DNA of 64,000 bases from CAYXLI01 sp964464925. GTDB lineage: Bacteria; Acidobacteriota; Terriglobia; Bryobacterales; Bryobacteraceae. The position numbers and the translations under genes are program-made. The first letter of the stretch is position 1. Every line of letters starts with the position of its first letter. Positions 24,421 to 33,706 of the stretch are shown in pieces. Below the pieces are notes generated by a model. That model did no database searches. It saw nothing but the letters and a program-made list of their open reading frames with translations, and was not told the origin of the DNA. The DNA is taken from contig CAYXLI010000003.1 in NCBI GenBank assembly GCA_964464925.1, positions 124,001 through 188,000 of the forward strand, written 5' to 3'.

Positions 24421-25638
24421 TCAGGTGAGTTCGACGCTTCGGGTTTCTGGAAGAGCAAAGATCAAGACTGCCGCGATCAGGAAGAACGCTGAGTTCAGGG
24501 CGAGTGCGCTGCCTAGTCCGTTGCGATCCGCCAGCGCTCCGACGGCGTAGGGCGCAAGTGCGCTCAGGCCGCGTCCGAAGTTGTACGCGAATCCCTGCCC
24601 TGCCCCGCGTACCGCAGTCGGGTATAGCTCCGCAAGCATCGCTCCAAAGAGTGAAAAGAATCCAGTCCCGACAAAGCCGACCAAAGGCCCGAGCACAAGC
24701 AGCATTCGCTCCGAGCCCCACTGCGGCACCGACCCGTAGATCGGTGTGATAATCGCCGCTCCCAGCACATAGATGAGAAACGCTGGGCGGCGGCCGAACC
24801 GATCCGCCAGGAATCCGAAGCACCAGTAACCGAGCATTGCACCGATCTGCATCGTGAAGATCCAACCGCTCGTCTTGGTAATGCTCAGGCCCGCGCCACC
24901 GGCCGACTTCGGCGCGCTAAGGAAGCCGGGCAGCCATGTGAACAGGCCCCAGTATCCGAACAACGTCGCCGTAGCCAGGGCAGTCGCGATGATGGTGCGC
25001 CTCGCCAGCACTCCTTGGAAGAGGTCGATCACTCGGCCGGTTTCTTTGCGTTCGCGCCAGATTTCCGGCTCTTCCACTTTGCGCCGAATCCAGATGGTCA
25101 ACAGTGCCGGTAACAATCCCACAAGAAACAGCGCGCGCCAGCCATAGAGTGGGAGTACGAACGCGGTGACCGCCGCTGCCAGCATGTAGCCAAGAGCCCA
25201 GCCTGACTGCATGAGCGAAATCGCCTTCGCCCGATTCGCGGCGGGCCACGTCTCTGCCACTAGGGTGGCTCCGGCAGACCATTCGCCGCCTAGTCCGAAA
25301 CCGACCAGCGCGCGCCAGAAGATCAGTGCGGCCAAGCCGTTGGAAAGAGCCGTTGCGGCCGAGGCAAAGGAATACAGCAGGATCGTATAGATCAGCATGC
25401 GGCGGCGCCCCAGCCGGTCGGACAATGCTCCGAACACGATTCCGCCAATCGCCGAGGTAATCAGGGTGGCCGAACTGACCGCTCCAGCCTGCGCGTTCGT
25501 AAGGCCGAACTCCGCGCGCAGAGTCTGCAGAGCGAAGACGTACAGCAGCACGTCCATCGCGTCGAGCATGAAGCCCAACATGGCCGACCACAGCGCCAGC
25601 CAGCGCTGCTCGGTGGTGAGCGTTCGGAATAGGGGCAC
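24421..25638 (-). CDS. Major facilitator superfamily transporter
   Basis: A 405-residue permease with twelve predicted membrane helices. The loop 2-3 signature reads G-A-L-S-D-R-L-G-R-R-R, its repeat in the second half G-F-L-A-D-R-F-G-R-R, and helix 4 carries R-A-L-V-G-F-G-L-G-G-E-W, which resembles the aromatic acid/sialate symporter group. An acidic residue in L-D-A-M-D of helix 1 fits proton coupling. Its GTG start overlaps the stop of the DinB-like gene by one base (TAGTG), suggesting coupled expression. Confidence 0.88.
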   Translation of the reverse strand: MPLFRTLTTEQRWLALWSAMLGFMLDAMDVLLYVFALQTLRAEFGLTNAQAGAVSSATLITSAIGGIVFGALSDRLGRRRMLIYTILLYSFASAATALSNGLAALIFWRALVGFGLGGEWSAGATLVAETWPAANRAKAISLMQSGWALGYMLAAAVTAFVLPLYGWRALFLVGLLPALLTIWIRRKVEEPEIWRERKETGRVIDLFQGVLARRTIIATALATATLFGYWGLFTWLPGFLSAPKSAGGAGLSITKTSGWIFTMQIGAMLGYWCFGFLADRFGRRPAFLIYVLGAAIITPIYGSVPQWGSERMLLVLGPLVGFVGTGFFSLFGAMLAELYPTAVRGAGQGFAYNFGRGLSALAPYAVGALADRNGLGSALALNSAFFLIAAVLIFALPETRSVELT

Positions 25639-26141
25639 TATTTCTTCTGCGAGCGCGCGGTGGAGGGAGGTGTGATGCCCTTCGATCGCATGTAGCCGAC
25701 GAGGTTGCCGTAGTGCTCATTCAGTCCGCCGATCAGGCCGATGAGCGCGTTCACCGGATACGTGGTCTTGCCATTCACGGTCATTTCCGAAAGGGCCTTC
25801 TGGTCCGTCGTGTCCTTCAAAGTGGCGTCGCAGTATTCGAAGGCCGCTTTGAACTTCTGCACGATGGCATCCTTCGTTTCGGCAGGCGCACTCTTTGGAG
25901 CAGTCTGCCCCTTCACCGCCGAGCAGGAACTGTAGAGCAGGCCGGAGGTGTGCTCGATCCACTCGCCGAAACTACGTTGTGCAGGCGTCAGCTTGAAGCC
26001 GTAGTCTTTCTCCGGCATCACCTCGGCCGTTTCCAGCAGGTTCTGTTTCACGGTTGCGTATCGCGCATTCACGGACTGCATCAAAGGTCCCTGCGCGGAC
26101 GCACTCGCCGCGAACAGGATCATCACCGCCACATTTCGCAT
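25638..26141 (-). CDS. DinB-superfamily protein with signal peptide
   Basis: A 167-residue protein with a hydrophobic leader ending A-S-A-Q and a four-helix DinB-like domain. Candidate metal-binding histidines are in W-I-E-H-T-S-G and N-E-H-Y-G-N-L. The superfamily includes thiol-dependent metalloenzymes, but many members, such as this secreted form common in acidobacteria, have no known function. TAGAAT lies seven bases before the ATG with no ribosome binding site. Confidence 0.8.
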   Translation of the reverse strand: MRNVAVMILFAASASAQGPLMQSVNARYATVKQNLLETAEVMPEKDYGFKLTPAQRSFGEWIEHTSGLLYSSCSAVKGQTAPKSAPAETKDAIVQKFKAAFEYCDATLKDTTDQKALSEMTVNGKTTYPVNALIGLIGGLNEHYGNLVGYMRSKGITPPSTARSQKK

Positions 26142-26148
26142 GAGTCGA

Positions 26149-26154
26149 ATTCTA
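26149..26154 (-). promoter_or_regulatory. TAGAAT box seven bases before the DinB-like start
   Basis: Minus-strand TAGAAT is followed by TCGACTC and the ATG at 26141, and overlaps the last codons of ftsK. The spacing would place the transcription start at the initiator codon. Confidence 0.45.
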
Positions 26155-28650
26155 CCGTAACTGATGGTCGATTTCTTCCAGCCAGTCCGGGCGCTTCAAC
26201 ACTTCCCGCGGCTTCGATCCATCGGGCGGCCCGATGATTCCTTCGCGCTGCATCATATCGAGAATGCGAGCCGCACGCCCGTATCCGAGACGCAGCCTGC
26301 GCTGCAGCGTGGACGTGGATGCCTTGCCCATTTCCAGCACAACGCGCACGGCGTCCTGATACATCGGATCCTCCGTGCCATCGAACTCCTCGCCTTCTCC
26401 CTCGGCATCTTCGTCGTCTTCCGAGGGCGGCGGCATGAGGAACGTCTGGTCGTATTCGGGTGTGCCTTGCTTCTTCCAAAAGTCCACCACCGAGTTAATT
26501 TCCGACTCGGATACGTAGGCACCATGCACGCGGACCAGTCTCGCCGAGCCCGGAGGCAGCAGCAGCATGTCACCCTTGCCCAAAAGGTGCTCAGAGCCCA
26601 TCACGTCGAGAATGGTGCGAGAGTCCACGCGAGTCGCCACACGGAAGCTGATGCGCGCGGGGAAGTTCGCCTTGATCAGACCGGTGATCACGTCGACGCT
26701 GGGACGCTGCGTTGCGAGTACCAGGTGCATGCCGACGGCGCGCGCCATCTGCGCGAGACGTGTGACAGCCTCTTCTACATTGGCGCGCTCCAGCATCATC
26801 AAGTCGGCCAACTCGTCGATGAGGATCAGGACGTAGGGCAGCGGCCTCAGCTCCTCCGGTTCCTCAGCGTCTTCCTCAAATAGGTTCCGCGGCACCGACT
26901 GCATCTGCCGCACCTTCTTGTTGAACTGGTCGATGTTGCGAACACCTTGCGAGGCCAGCAGTTTCAAACGGCGCTCCATCTCGAGCACCGCGTTCTTCAA
27001 CGCGTAGGTGGCCTTCTTAGCCTCGGTGATCACAGGAGTGAGCAGGTGCGGAATGCCCTCATAGATACCCAGCTCGACACGCTTAGGATCGATCATGATC
27101 ATGCGGACCTGGTCCGGAGTCGACTTGTAAATAATCGACATGATCATTGTGTTCAGCATCACGCTCTTGCCAGAGCCGGTAGAACCGGCGATCAACAGAT
27201 GCGGCATCGATTCCAGCGCAGCCACTTTGATTCGTCCGTTCACGTCCTTGCCGAGCGACATGGTCAGCGGCGAAGACGAGTTACGGAATTCATCCGATTC
27301 CAGGATCTCGCGCAGCGCGATCACTTCGCGATTGCTGTTCGGAACCTCGATTCCGACTGTAGGCTTACCTGGGATGCGCTCGATCAGTACCGATTCGGCT
27401 TGCAGCCCAAGGCATAGATCCTCAGTAAGCGCGGTAATGCGAGAATACTTGATGCCCGCCTCAGGTTTGTACTCGAACGTAGTCACAACCGGGCCCGGGT
27501 TGATCTGCACTACCGAGCCGAGCACATTGAATTCTTCGAGCTTCGCCTTGATCCGTGAAGCGATGTCTTTCAATTCCTGGCTGTCATAGGCGGATCGAGC
27601 AGGCGGCTCGTGCAACATCTCCATCGGAGGCAGCTTAAAGAGCGACCGATGCTTCTTCTGTTTCGGCTTGGGCTCGGTCGGCGGAGCTATGTCGGCCAGC
27701 GGATCCTCTTCTTCCACAGAAGCGGATGCAGCCGGCGCCGCACTTGGCTTCCAATCCGCCAGCGGCCGGATCGGAATATCGTCTTCTTCGGCGAGGTCGA
27801 ACGGCGGCTTATCATCCACCGGGGGGAGTGGCTCCTCGGCCAAAGCAGCAGGCTCGGGGACCTGTGCGACCGGCTCAGCTTTGCGGCGGCGGGTACGCAC
27901 GACCGGTTCGGCAGCCTCGGGCTCAGCCTCCGCGACGGTTGCCGCCATCGCCTGCTGGCGCTCCATCTCGCGACGCTTCTTCTCGGCGCGTTCCTGTTTC
28001 TTATGTCTGCGGATATCTCGCCAGCTTTGGATCGCCGCCCAGCGCGCCTGCAGCCAGCCGATAGGCCCCGCAAGCAGATTCGCCACCATCTTCATCCTAA
28101 ACGTCGAGACCAGGTACAACGAGAGCACGATGACGGCAGCGGTGGTGAGCAGTGCGCCGGTCACATTCAAGTTGGAAATCAGATAATCGGCAAGAAGAAG
28201 GCCAACCATTCCGCCAGGCGCAATTGCGCCGGAAAAAGGCCGCAGCGATGGAGGCGCGAATGAGAGTGCCGTGCACACGCCGAGTACGAACGCCGCTCCG
28301 CCAAACAGCTTGACGAGTTGCGCATCGATCTCTTCCGAGCGAAGCCATTTCCACGCGAGCGCAAGCAGCAAAACGGGCAGCGCAAACGATCCGAGGCCGA
28401 GAATCTGGAGGCTCACGTCGGAAACGTGCGCACCGGCTTTACCGATGAGGTTCAGCGGGCGGGCGGTTTTCGCGGCGGTATCCCAGGAGATATCTACTTG
28501 ATGGTAGGAGACTAAACTGAGTACAAAGCACAGGCCGAGCAGAAGAAACACTACGGCAAGGCCTTCGTTGAGGCGTTCGTGGCGAGTCGGTCCTAGTAGC
28601 TTCATCCGCGGGGCAGCAGAATAAAGCCAAAGCGAAACTTCATCATACAC
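26152..28650 (-). CDS. ftsK: DNA translocase FtsK/SpoIIIE
   Basis: The 832-residue protein has four N-terminal membrane helices (about 28-185), a basic and proline-rich linker (to about 320), and the FtsK motor: Walker A in G-S-T-G-S-G-K-S, Walker B in V-L-I-L-I-D-E-L-A-D-L and A-T-Q-R-P-S-V-D. A C-terminal gamma winged-helix domain (last 65 residues; S-T-S-T-L-Q-R-R-L-R-L-G-Y-G-R-A) reads KOPS-type polar sequences. It moves chromosome ends through the closing septum and activates XerCD at dif. The start is GTG at 28650 or a later ATG at 28605. Confidence 0.95.
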   Translation of the reverse strand: MYDEVSLWLYSAAPRMKLLGPTRHERLNEGLAVVFLLLGLCFVLSLVSYHQVDISWDTAAKTARPLNLIGKAGAHVSDVSLQILGLGSFALPVLLLALAWKWLRSEEIDAQLVKLFGGAAFVLGVCTALSFAPPSLRPFSGAIAPGGMVGLLLADYLISNLNVTGALLTTAAVIVLSLYLVSTFRMKMVANLLAGPIGWLQARWAAIQSWRDIRRHKKQERAEKKRREMERQQAMAATVAEAEPEAAEPVVRTRRRKAEPVAQVPEPAALAEEPLPPVDDKPPFDLAEEDDIPIRPLADWKPSAAPAASASVEEEDPLADIAPPTEPKPKQKKHRSLFKLPPMEMLHEPPARSAYDSQELKDIASRIKAKLEEFNVLGSVVQINPGPVVTTFEYKPEAGIKYSRITALTEDLCLGLQAESVLIERIPGKPTVGIEVPNSNREVIALREILESDEFRNSSSPLTMSLGKDVNGRIKVAALESMPHLLIAGSTGSGKSVMLNTMIMSIIYKSTPDQVRMIMIDPKRVELGIYEGIPHLLTPVITEAKKATYALKNAVLEMERRLKLLASQGVRNIDQFNKKVRQMQSVPRNLFEEDAEEPEELRPLPYVLILIDELADLMMLERANVEEAVTRLAQMARAVGMHLVLATQRPSVDVITGLIKANFPARISFRVATRVDSRTILDVMGSEHLLGKGDMLLLPPGSARLVRVHGAYVSESEINSVVDFWKKQGTPEYDQTFLMPPPSEDDEDAEGEGEEFDGTEDPMYQDAVRVVLEMGKASTSTLQRRLRLGYGRAARILDMMQREGIIGPPDGSKPREVLKRPDWLEEIDHQLR

Positions 28651-28657
28651 CGTTTCA

Positions 28658-29176
28658 CTAGAGGCTGTTTGCCATCTTGCCCATGATCACGGCGAGCACA
28701 CCGGCGCCAAGCGCCCGAAGGGGTTTCGGATGCTCCGCATAGATCTCGCTGATCCGCTGCACAACGTCCCGATCCTTCTGCTGAGCCATCTCTGCCACGT
28801 GATGAATTGCATGTGGAGGAACCTGTTCGGCGAACGCCGGAGGCACTTGCGTCTGGCCTTCCATCAAAGGGCCAAGATTATTCTCCGCTCCGGCCTTCGC
28901 CAGGATGAGCGAAACGGCGGAAGGACCAAGCGAGCCGATGAGGGCGTTCAGCACACTCGCCTTCTGTTGAGCGGTAGACTGACCGAAGAGTGAGGCGATC
29001 ATATTCCCGAAGGGCGGCGTCTCATGAGAACGAAAAGTCTCCGCGAGCCCATTTGCCAGAGATTCCTTTGATGCCGCCTGTGCCACCCGTTGAAAATCCT
29101 CCTCGGTATGCGCTGGAGCATCACTCGCACTCATTCCGGCATACTTCTGCAGCATGCCTCCAATTTCATCGAGCAT
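28658..29176 (-). CDS. Hypothetical helical protein
   Basis: A 172-residue protein with no recognised domain. It is alanine-rich and mostly helical, beginning M-L-D-E-I-G-G-M-L-Q-K-Y, with G-L-A-E-T-F-R-S and G-N-M-I-A-S-L-F-G-Q-S in the middle and a hydrophobic C-terminus (L-G-A-G-V-L-A-V-I-M-G). GAGG lies about nine bases before the ATG at 29176; an in-frame start five codons earlier lacks one. It precedes ftsK on the same strand with a seven-base gap and may share its transcript. Confidence 0.7.
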   Translation of the reverse strand: MLDEIGGMLQKYAGMSASDAPAHTEEDFQRVAQAASKESLANGLAETFRSHETPPFGNMIASLFGQSTAQQKASVLNALIGSLGPSAVSLILAKAGAENNLGPLMEGQTQVPPAFAEQVPPHAIHHVAEMAQQKDRDVVQRISEIYAEHPKPLRALGAGVLAVIMGKMANSL

Positions 29177-29312
29177 GGCAAGTTTCCTCAATTCGGAGGG
29201 AATTCCAGCTTTTGCCCATCTTCATCCGATGGGGCCGTTCAGCTTGTCCCGGTTGGCGTTTCGCATCGCCATGCTCGTAAGATGCCTGGACAAGAAAGAA
29301 TCAAACATAAAA

Positions 29313-29330
29313 GCGAGCCCGGAGGCTCGC
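29313..29330 (-). terminator. Terminator downstream of the RRM gene (possibly bidirectional)
   Basis: GCGAGCC (29313-29319) pairs with GGCTCGC (29324-29330) around a four-base loop. On the minus strand the stem is followed by TTTTATGTTT, on the plus strand by CTTTTGGTTTT. It lies about 30 bases past the stop of the RRM gene, whose transcript it most likely ends. Confidence 0.75.
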
Positions 29331-29361
29331 CTTTTGGTTTTCCAGAATTTGATGTGAGGGA

Positions 29362-29718
29362 TTACCAACTGGTACGCGATCTGCGTCCGCCGCGATCGTC
29401 GCCCCGGCCGCCGCCGCGGGCCGCACCGCCATTTCCACCGCCACCACCGAGGCGGGATGGAGGACGGTCCGTCATCGGACGCGCTTCATTCACTACTAAC
29501 GATCTACCGAGGAAGTCCTGGCCGTTGCAAGCCGAGATGGCCTTCTCCGCCTCCGCATCGTCATTGATTTCAACGAAACCGAAGCCGCGCGGTTCACCGG
29601 AGAAGCGGTCCTTGATAATACTTACGGACTGAGGCTGAAAACCAGCCTGGCTGAACCAATCCTCCAATTGACCTTCGCTGGCCTGATACGGCAGATTGCC
29701 CACGAATAGCTTCTTCAA
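29362..29718 (-). CDS. RNA-binding protein with one RRM and a glycine/arginine-rich tail
   Basis: A 118-residue RRM protein: RNP2 is K-L-F-V-G-N-L at 3-9 and RNP1 is R-G-F-G-F-V-E-I near 44-51, both with the aromatic residues that stack on RNA. The tail is R-G-G-rich (G-G-G-R-G-D-D-R-G-G). Such proteins act as RNA chaperones and are often cold-induced. The start is TTG, with AAGGAG eight bases upstream. The 157-base gap before hemB may hold its promoter and a leader; no clear -35/-10 pair was found. Confidence 0.92.
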   Translation of the reverse strand: MKKLFVGNLPYQASEGQLEDWFSQAGFQPQSVSIIKDRFSGEPRGFGFVEINDDAEAEKAISACNGQDFLGRSLVVNEARPMTDRPPSRLGGGGGNGGAARGGGRGDDRGGRRSRTSW

Positions 29719-29875
29719 AATACGTTCTCCTTACCTGACCGTTTCCCGAAACACTGACACTGAACCTACACAAACACTTGCACCCGTAGGGCTAAGCGCA
29801 GACAAACTCCGGGTAACTACTATTTCTTTTGACGCACGAAAGGAAAAGGAGATTTCACGCTTAATACAAATCGGA

Positions 29876-30847
29876 TCAACCGAGCAATCGCGCGGCTTCC
29901 TTGGAGAAATACGTTAATACTATGTTGGCACCGGCGCGGCGGATCGACGTAAGTGTTTCCAGCATCGCGCGCTCAAGGTCAATCCACCCGTTACGCGCGG
30001 CTGCATGCAGCATACTGAATTCACCGCTAACTTGGTAGGCCGCAATAGGAACATCAAAGCGATCCCGCGCCGCACGAATGATGTCGAGGTAGGGTAACGC
30101 AGGCTTCACCATGATCATGTCCGCCCCTTCCGCCAGGTCCAGTTCTATTTCGCGCATTGCTTCTCTGCTGTTGGCCGAATCCATTTGGTAGCTGCGCCTG
30201 TCCCCGAACTGTGGTGTAGATTCAGCAGCTTCGCGGAAGGGACCATAGAAGGCGGAGGCGTATTTGGCTGCGTAGGAGAGTACGGGAACGTTCTGAAAGC
30301 CGTTTGTATCGAGTTCCTTGCGAATCGCGCCGACGCGCCCGTCCATCATGTCACTGGGCGCAACAATATCAGCACCGGCCTTTGCGTGCGAAACGGCCGA
30401 AGCTGCCAGCCAGCCAAGGGTGATATCGTTGTCAACGTCACCGTTAACTATTTTCCCGCAATGCCCATGGCTGGTGTATTCGCAATTGCATACGTCGGTC
30501 ATCACCAACAATTGAGGCACTTCCCGTTTGATGGCTCGAATCGCGCGCTGCACTACACCGTTATCATCGTAAGCTCCGGAGGCCTCTTCGTCTTTGTAAT
30601 CAGGAATACCGAACAGAATAGTCCCACCAATCCCGAGTGAGTACAATTCCCTACATTCCTCCACAATCTTATCCACCGACTGTTGCGCATTTCCGGGCAT
30701 GGACAAGATCTCCTTGCGGATCCCTTCCCCCTCACAGACAAACAGCGGGTAGATAAACTGAGACGGTTCGAGATGTGTCTCCCTTGCCAGACTGCGCAGG
30801 GCTTCGGTAGCGCGCATACGGCGCATGCGGGTAACAGGAAAAGCCAT
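29876..30847 (-). CDS. hemB: Delta-aminolevulinic acid dehydratase (porphobilinogen synthase)
   Basis: HemB joins two 5-aminolevulinate molecules to porphobilinogen in heme synthesis. The 323-residue product has the zinc-site cysteines in D-V-C-N-C-E-Y and H-G-H-C-G, and both Schiff-base lysines, in S-Y-A-A-K-Y-A-S and M-V-K-P-A-L-P-Y. The length is normal. It is a separate minus-strand gene between the secreted peptidase and the RRM gene, with no other heme genes nearby. TAACCT lies eight bases before the start. Confidence 0.97.
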   Translation of the reverse strand: MAFPVTRMRRMRATEALRSLARETHLEPSQFIYPLFVCEGEGIRKEILSMPGNAQQSVDKIVEECRELYSLGIGGTILFGIPDYKDEEASGAYDDNGVVQRAIRAIKREVPQLLVMTDVCNCEYTSHGHCGKIVNGDVDNDITLGWLAASAVSHAKAGADIVAPSDMMDGRVGAIRKELDTNGFQNVPVLSYAAKYASAFYGPFREAAESTPQFGDRRSYQMDSANSREAMREIELDLAEGADMIMVKPALPYLDIIRAARDRFDVPIAAYQVSGEFSMLHAAARNGWIDLERAMLETLTSIRRAGANIVLTYFSKEAARLLG

Positions 30848-30858
30848 CTACATCCAGG

Positions 30859-32814
30859 TTAGCGGTTTTCTTTGGGCGCTCCGATATGTGCGTCTACCCA
30901 GGCGAGATGCCGCTCCATGATGTCCAAGAGAAACTTTGGTTCGCGAGGGCTGTGCTCCGTCCGCGGATAGACCACCATCTTCGTTTCGACGCCGAGCCGC
31001 TTCAGCGAGTGATACATCTCATATCCCTGGCTCACCGGGACACGCGGGTCGATCTCGCCATGCAGAATCAGCGTGGGAGTCTTCACGTTCTTGGCGAAGT
31101 TCAATGGCGATGATTTCGCGTAAGTCTGTGCCGCTTCCCACGGGGTTCCACCAAAATAGTCGTCCAGGACGGATGGAATATCGTTCGTGCCCCACATGCT
31201 CACCAGGTCCGTCAGACCGGCTCCAATCGCGGCGCACTTGAACCGGTTTGTCTGTGTAATCACCCACGATGTCATATATCCGCCATAGCTCCAGCCCATG
31301 ACGGCCATGCGGTCCGGATCCACAATGCCTCGCGAGATGAGCGCATCGACGCCTGCCATAAGATCCTGATAATCGCCGCCTCCCCAGTCGCTGAGATTAC
31401 TCGCGCGGAACTTCTGGCCGTAGCCGACGGAACCCCGAATGTTGGGACGCAGAACCGCGTATCCGCGGCTTGCGAAGGTGGCAATGGGATACGCGCCGGA
31501 CCCGATGAAGCTCTCGGTGAAGTTGCCTGCCGGGCCGCCATGGATCAACAGAATGAGTGGTGCCTTCCGGCCCGCGGTATAGACGACTGGATACGTCAAC
31601 AGCCCTTCCACATCCAGGCCATCCTTGCCTTTCCAATGGACCAATTCAGTCTTTCCGAGACCATCGTGCGGGAGATCAGTATTCGCGGCGCTCACACGCA
31701 CCGGCTTGCCTTGCCCGAGCCGCAGGACATACGCCTCAGCCGGTTCCTCCGAACTCGCAAGCGTCAGGCCCACGGCCATGTTCGTCGCATTCAACTGCAA
31801 CCCCGTTCCCAGCGCGCCTCGTTCCGGCACCAGCAGTTCCCGGAACGGTCCGTCCACCGGCATGGCGAAGAGGCCGCCGTGAGTGCCTCTGCTTTCGGTA
31901 AAAAGAACATTCCTGCTATCAGCGGTCCACCCGGCGAGGCGGGGATTCTCATCAAAAGATTTCGCGAGTGCGCGCTCTGTTTTGGATTCCCGGGAATAGA
32001 GTACGATGTCGCTGCCCTTCAGTTCTCCATTCGCACGCACAAAAGCGAGATGGCGTCCGTCCGGAGAATACGCGGGCTCCGCCTCGCTGTATTTCCCGTT
32101 CGCGATTTCGATTGTTCTCGCGGTGGCGAGATCTACTTCGGCAATGTCTGCGAGGCGCCCGTCATCGGCGTTCGGCGTCGGGCGATGTTCATACGCGATC
32201 GCTTTCGAATCGGGCGACCACGCGATCGCACCGACGTGATATTTTTCCGGAACCAGCTTCTTCGGCCTGTACGGAGGTTCGCCCTTCAGCTCGACCAGCC
32301 ACAGATTCGCAAACTTCGGGTCTTCATCGACCACACGAAAATCGCGCTTCTCCTTCTTGCGCTTTTCTTCGTCCGGATTCTCATCGGAACCGGTGAATGC
32401 AGCGTAATTGCCATCGGGCGAAATACGAAACGAACCCATTACGCCCTTCCAGTTCGTCAGCATTTCGGCCTCGCCGCCATCGATAGGAATGCGGTAGAGG
32501 TTTTTCTTGCCGGCGCGGTCTGACGTAAAGAATACGAACTTGCCATCAGGCGAGAACGCGGGTGAGGTCACACTCTTGTCGCCGCGCGTGAGTTGCCGCC
32601 GCGCGGAACCATCGCTATTCGCGAGCCAAACGTGGGTGAGTAATTCGCTCTTTTCTGTATCCACCAGGGATCGCGTCTGGGTCCACACGACGAGTTTGCC
32701 GTCGGGCGACGGCACAACATCCGCTATGGACTGCACGCGAAGCGAAACCTCTGGTGTCCACGTTTCGCCTGCAAGACACACCAAAGCTACAAGGAAAACA
32801 GCGGGCAGACGCAT
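30859..32814 (-). CDS. Secreted S9-family peptidase (acylaminoacyl-peptidase-like)
   Basis: The 651-residue protein has a signal peptide (M-R-L-P-A-V-F-L-V-A-L), an N-terminal beta-propeller built of WD40-like repeats (S-P-D-G-K and S-P-D-S-K), and a C-terminal alpha/beta hydrolase. The catalytic serine is in G-W-S-Y-G-G-Y-M, Asp in G-E-I-D-P-R-V-P and His in R-T-E-H-S. It probably cuts peptides outside the cytoplasm. The start is preceded by TAGAAT seven bases upstream. It follows the 32825 gene with a ten-base gap on the same strand. Confidence 0.9.
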   Translation of the reverse strand: MRLPAVFLVALVCLAGETWTPEVSLRVQSIADVVPSPDGKLVVWTQTRSLVDTEKSELLTHVWLANSDGSARRQLTRGDKSVTSPAFSPDGKFVFFTSDRAGKKNLYRIPIDGGEAEMLTNWKGVMGSFRISPDGNYAAFTGSDENPDEEKRKKEKRDFRVVDEDPKFANLWLVELKGEPPYRPKKLVPEKYHVGAIAWSPDSKAIAYEHRPTPNADDGRLADIAEVDLATARTIEIANGKYSEAEPAYSPDGRHLAFVRANGELKGSDIVLYSRESKTERALAKSFDENPRLAGWTADSRNVLFTESRGTHGGLFAMPVDGPFRELLVPERGALGTGLQLNATNMAVGLTLASSEEPAEAYVLRLGQGKPVRVSAANTDLPHDGLGKTELVHWKGKDGLDVEGLLTYPVVYTAGRKAPLILLIHGGPAGNFTESFIGSGAYPIATFASRGYAVLRPNIRGSVGYGQKFRASNLSDWGGGDYQDLMAGVDALISRGIVDPDRMAVMGWSYGGYMTSWVITQTNRFKCAAIGAGLTDLVSMWGTNDIPSVLDDYFGGTPWEAAQTYAKSSPLNFAKNVKTPTLILHGEIDPRVPVSQGYEMYHSLKRLGVETKMVVYPRTEHSPREPKFLLDIMERHLAWVDAHIGAPKENR

Positions 32815-32821
32815 ATGCCCG

Positions 32822-32827
32822 ATTCTA
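32822..32827 (-). promoter_or_regulatory. TAGAAT box seven bases before the S9 peptidase start
   Basis: Minus-strand TAGAAT, then CGGGCAT, then ATG at 32814; same hexamer and spacing as the box at 26149-26154. No ribosome binding site is visible. Confidence 0.45.
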
Positions 32828-33706
32828 CCTTTGAGGCTGCGGAAGCGTCACTTCCCGCGGCCCGCCATCGAGGCCATAAATCCGGACCTTCTGCGGACCA
32901 GTGGGCACCGGCTCAGGTTTTGGCTCGGGAGCCACCAGTTGATCGAGCGACGCGCGCCACATGCCCAGACGGCGCGAGAACCGGTCAGCTGCGAAGTTGC
33001 CTGTGATCCGCACATCGTTGCCAGTTTGCGTCGCGATCAGGTCGTAAACGCGCGCATCGCGGGCCGCCTTCTCCGCGGCCGCAGCACTGCGCATGCGCAC
33101 CACAGAATCGACCCGAATGCCGCCGTCTTTCAGGTGAACCATGCCGAACTCGGACGACAGCACGTCTGCAGACGGCGCTTTGCTCTGAATCCAGAGATCA
33201 TATCCGGAGCCGCGCGGCTGGATTTTGGTAAGCTGCGATGTATCGAGCGCGCCGAGGACAGCCTCTTTCTTGCCGAGCATCACGACGTTGTGGCCGATGA
33301 GGGCGATCTGCGTCTCGGCCTGGTCAGGATCGGCAGGCTGCAGGATTTGCGCCTCTCGATACATCTTTACGACGCCACCATCGGCGATTGCAGCCTCGCG
33401 CAGAGCGGCCGGGTCGAAGTTGCCCCCAAGCAGGATTAGTGCGTGTTCGCCCGTTCCGGCGACCACCGCACGCTCGATGCCCTCAATGAAATTGACCCCG
33501 CCAAGCAGTTGCAGTGTCGCCGGCGGAATCTCCCGGCGGAACAATTCGCCGTTCGGCGAGTCCAGAACCCGCCGCCACTCCATGACGGTGAGCGCGGCGG
33601 GATCTGCTGGAACATACTTCCACAACTGCATCTGCCCGAAGCAATTCGCGGAAAGAAGCAATAATGCGGCTTTAACTCCACAACCGATCGTTCGACCTCT
33701 GATCAT
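32825..33706 (-). CDS. Secreted hypothetical protein
   Basis: A 293-residue protein with a signal peptide (G-V-K-A-A-L-L-L-L-S) and an alternating alpha/beta pattern without known catalytic motifs. It contains P-A-A-L-T-V-M-E-W-R-R and repeats of G-H-N-V-V-M-L-G-K-K; the end is proline-rich. The pattern recalls acidobacterial proteins of unknown function that may bind to surfaces or substrates. Its ATG overlaps the 3' end of the enolase-superfamily gene by 35 bases, implying one operon. Confidence 0.7.
   Translation of the reverse strand: MIRGRTIGCGVKAALLLLSANCFGQMQLWKYVPADPAALTVMEWRRVLDSPNGELFRREIPPATLQLLGGVNFIEGIERAVVAGTGEHALILLGGNFDPAALREAAIADGGVVKMYREAQILQPADPDQAETQIALIGHNVVMLGKKEAVLGALDTSQLTKIQPRGSGYDLWIQSKAPSADVLSSEFGMVHLKDGGIRVDSVVRMRSAAAAEKAARDARVYDLIATQTGNDVRITGNFAADRFSRRLGMWRASLDQLVAPEPKPEPVPTGPQKVRIYGLDGGPREVTLPQPQR

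Noticed and set aside
31540..32523. 327-codon plus-strand frame opposite the S9 peptidase
   Set aside because: Antisense shadow; the minus-strand frame carries the catalytic motifs.
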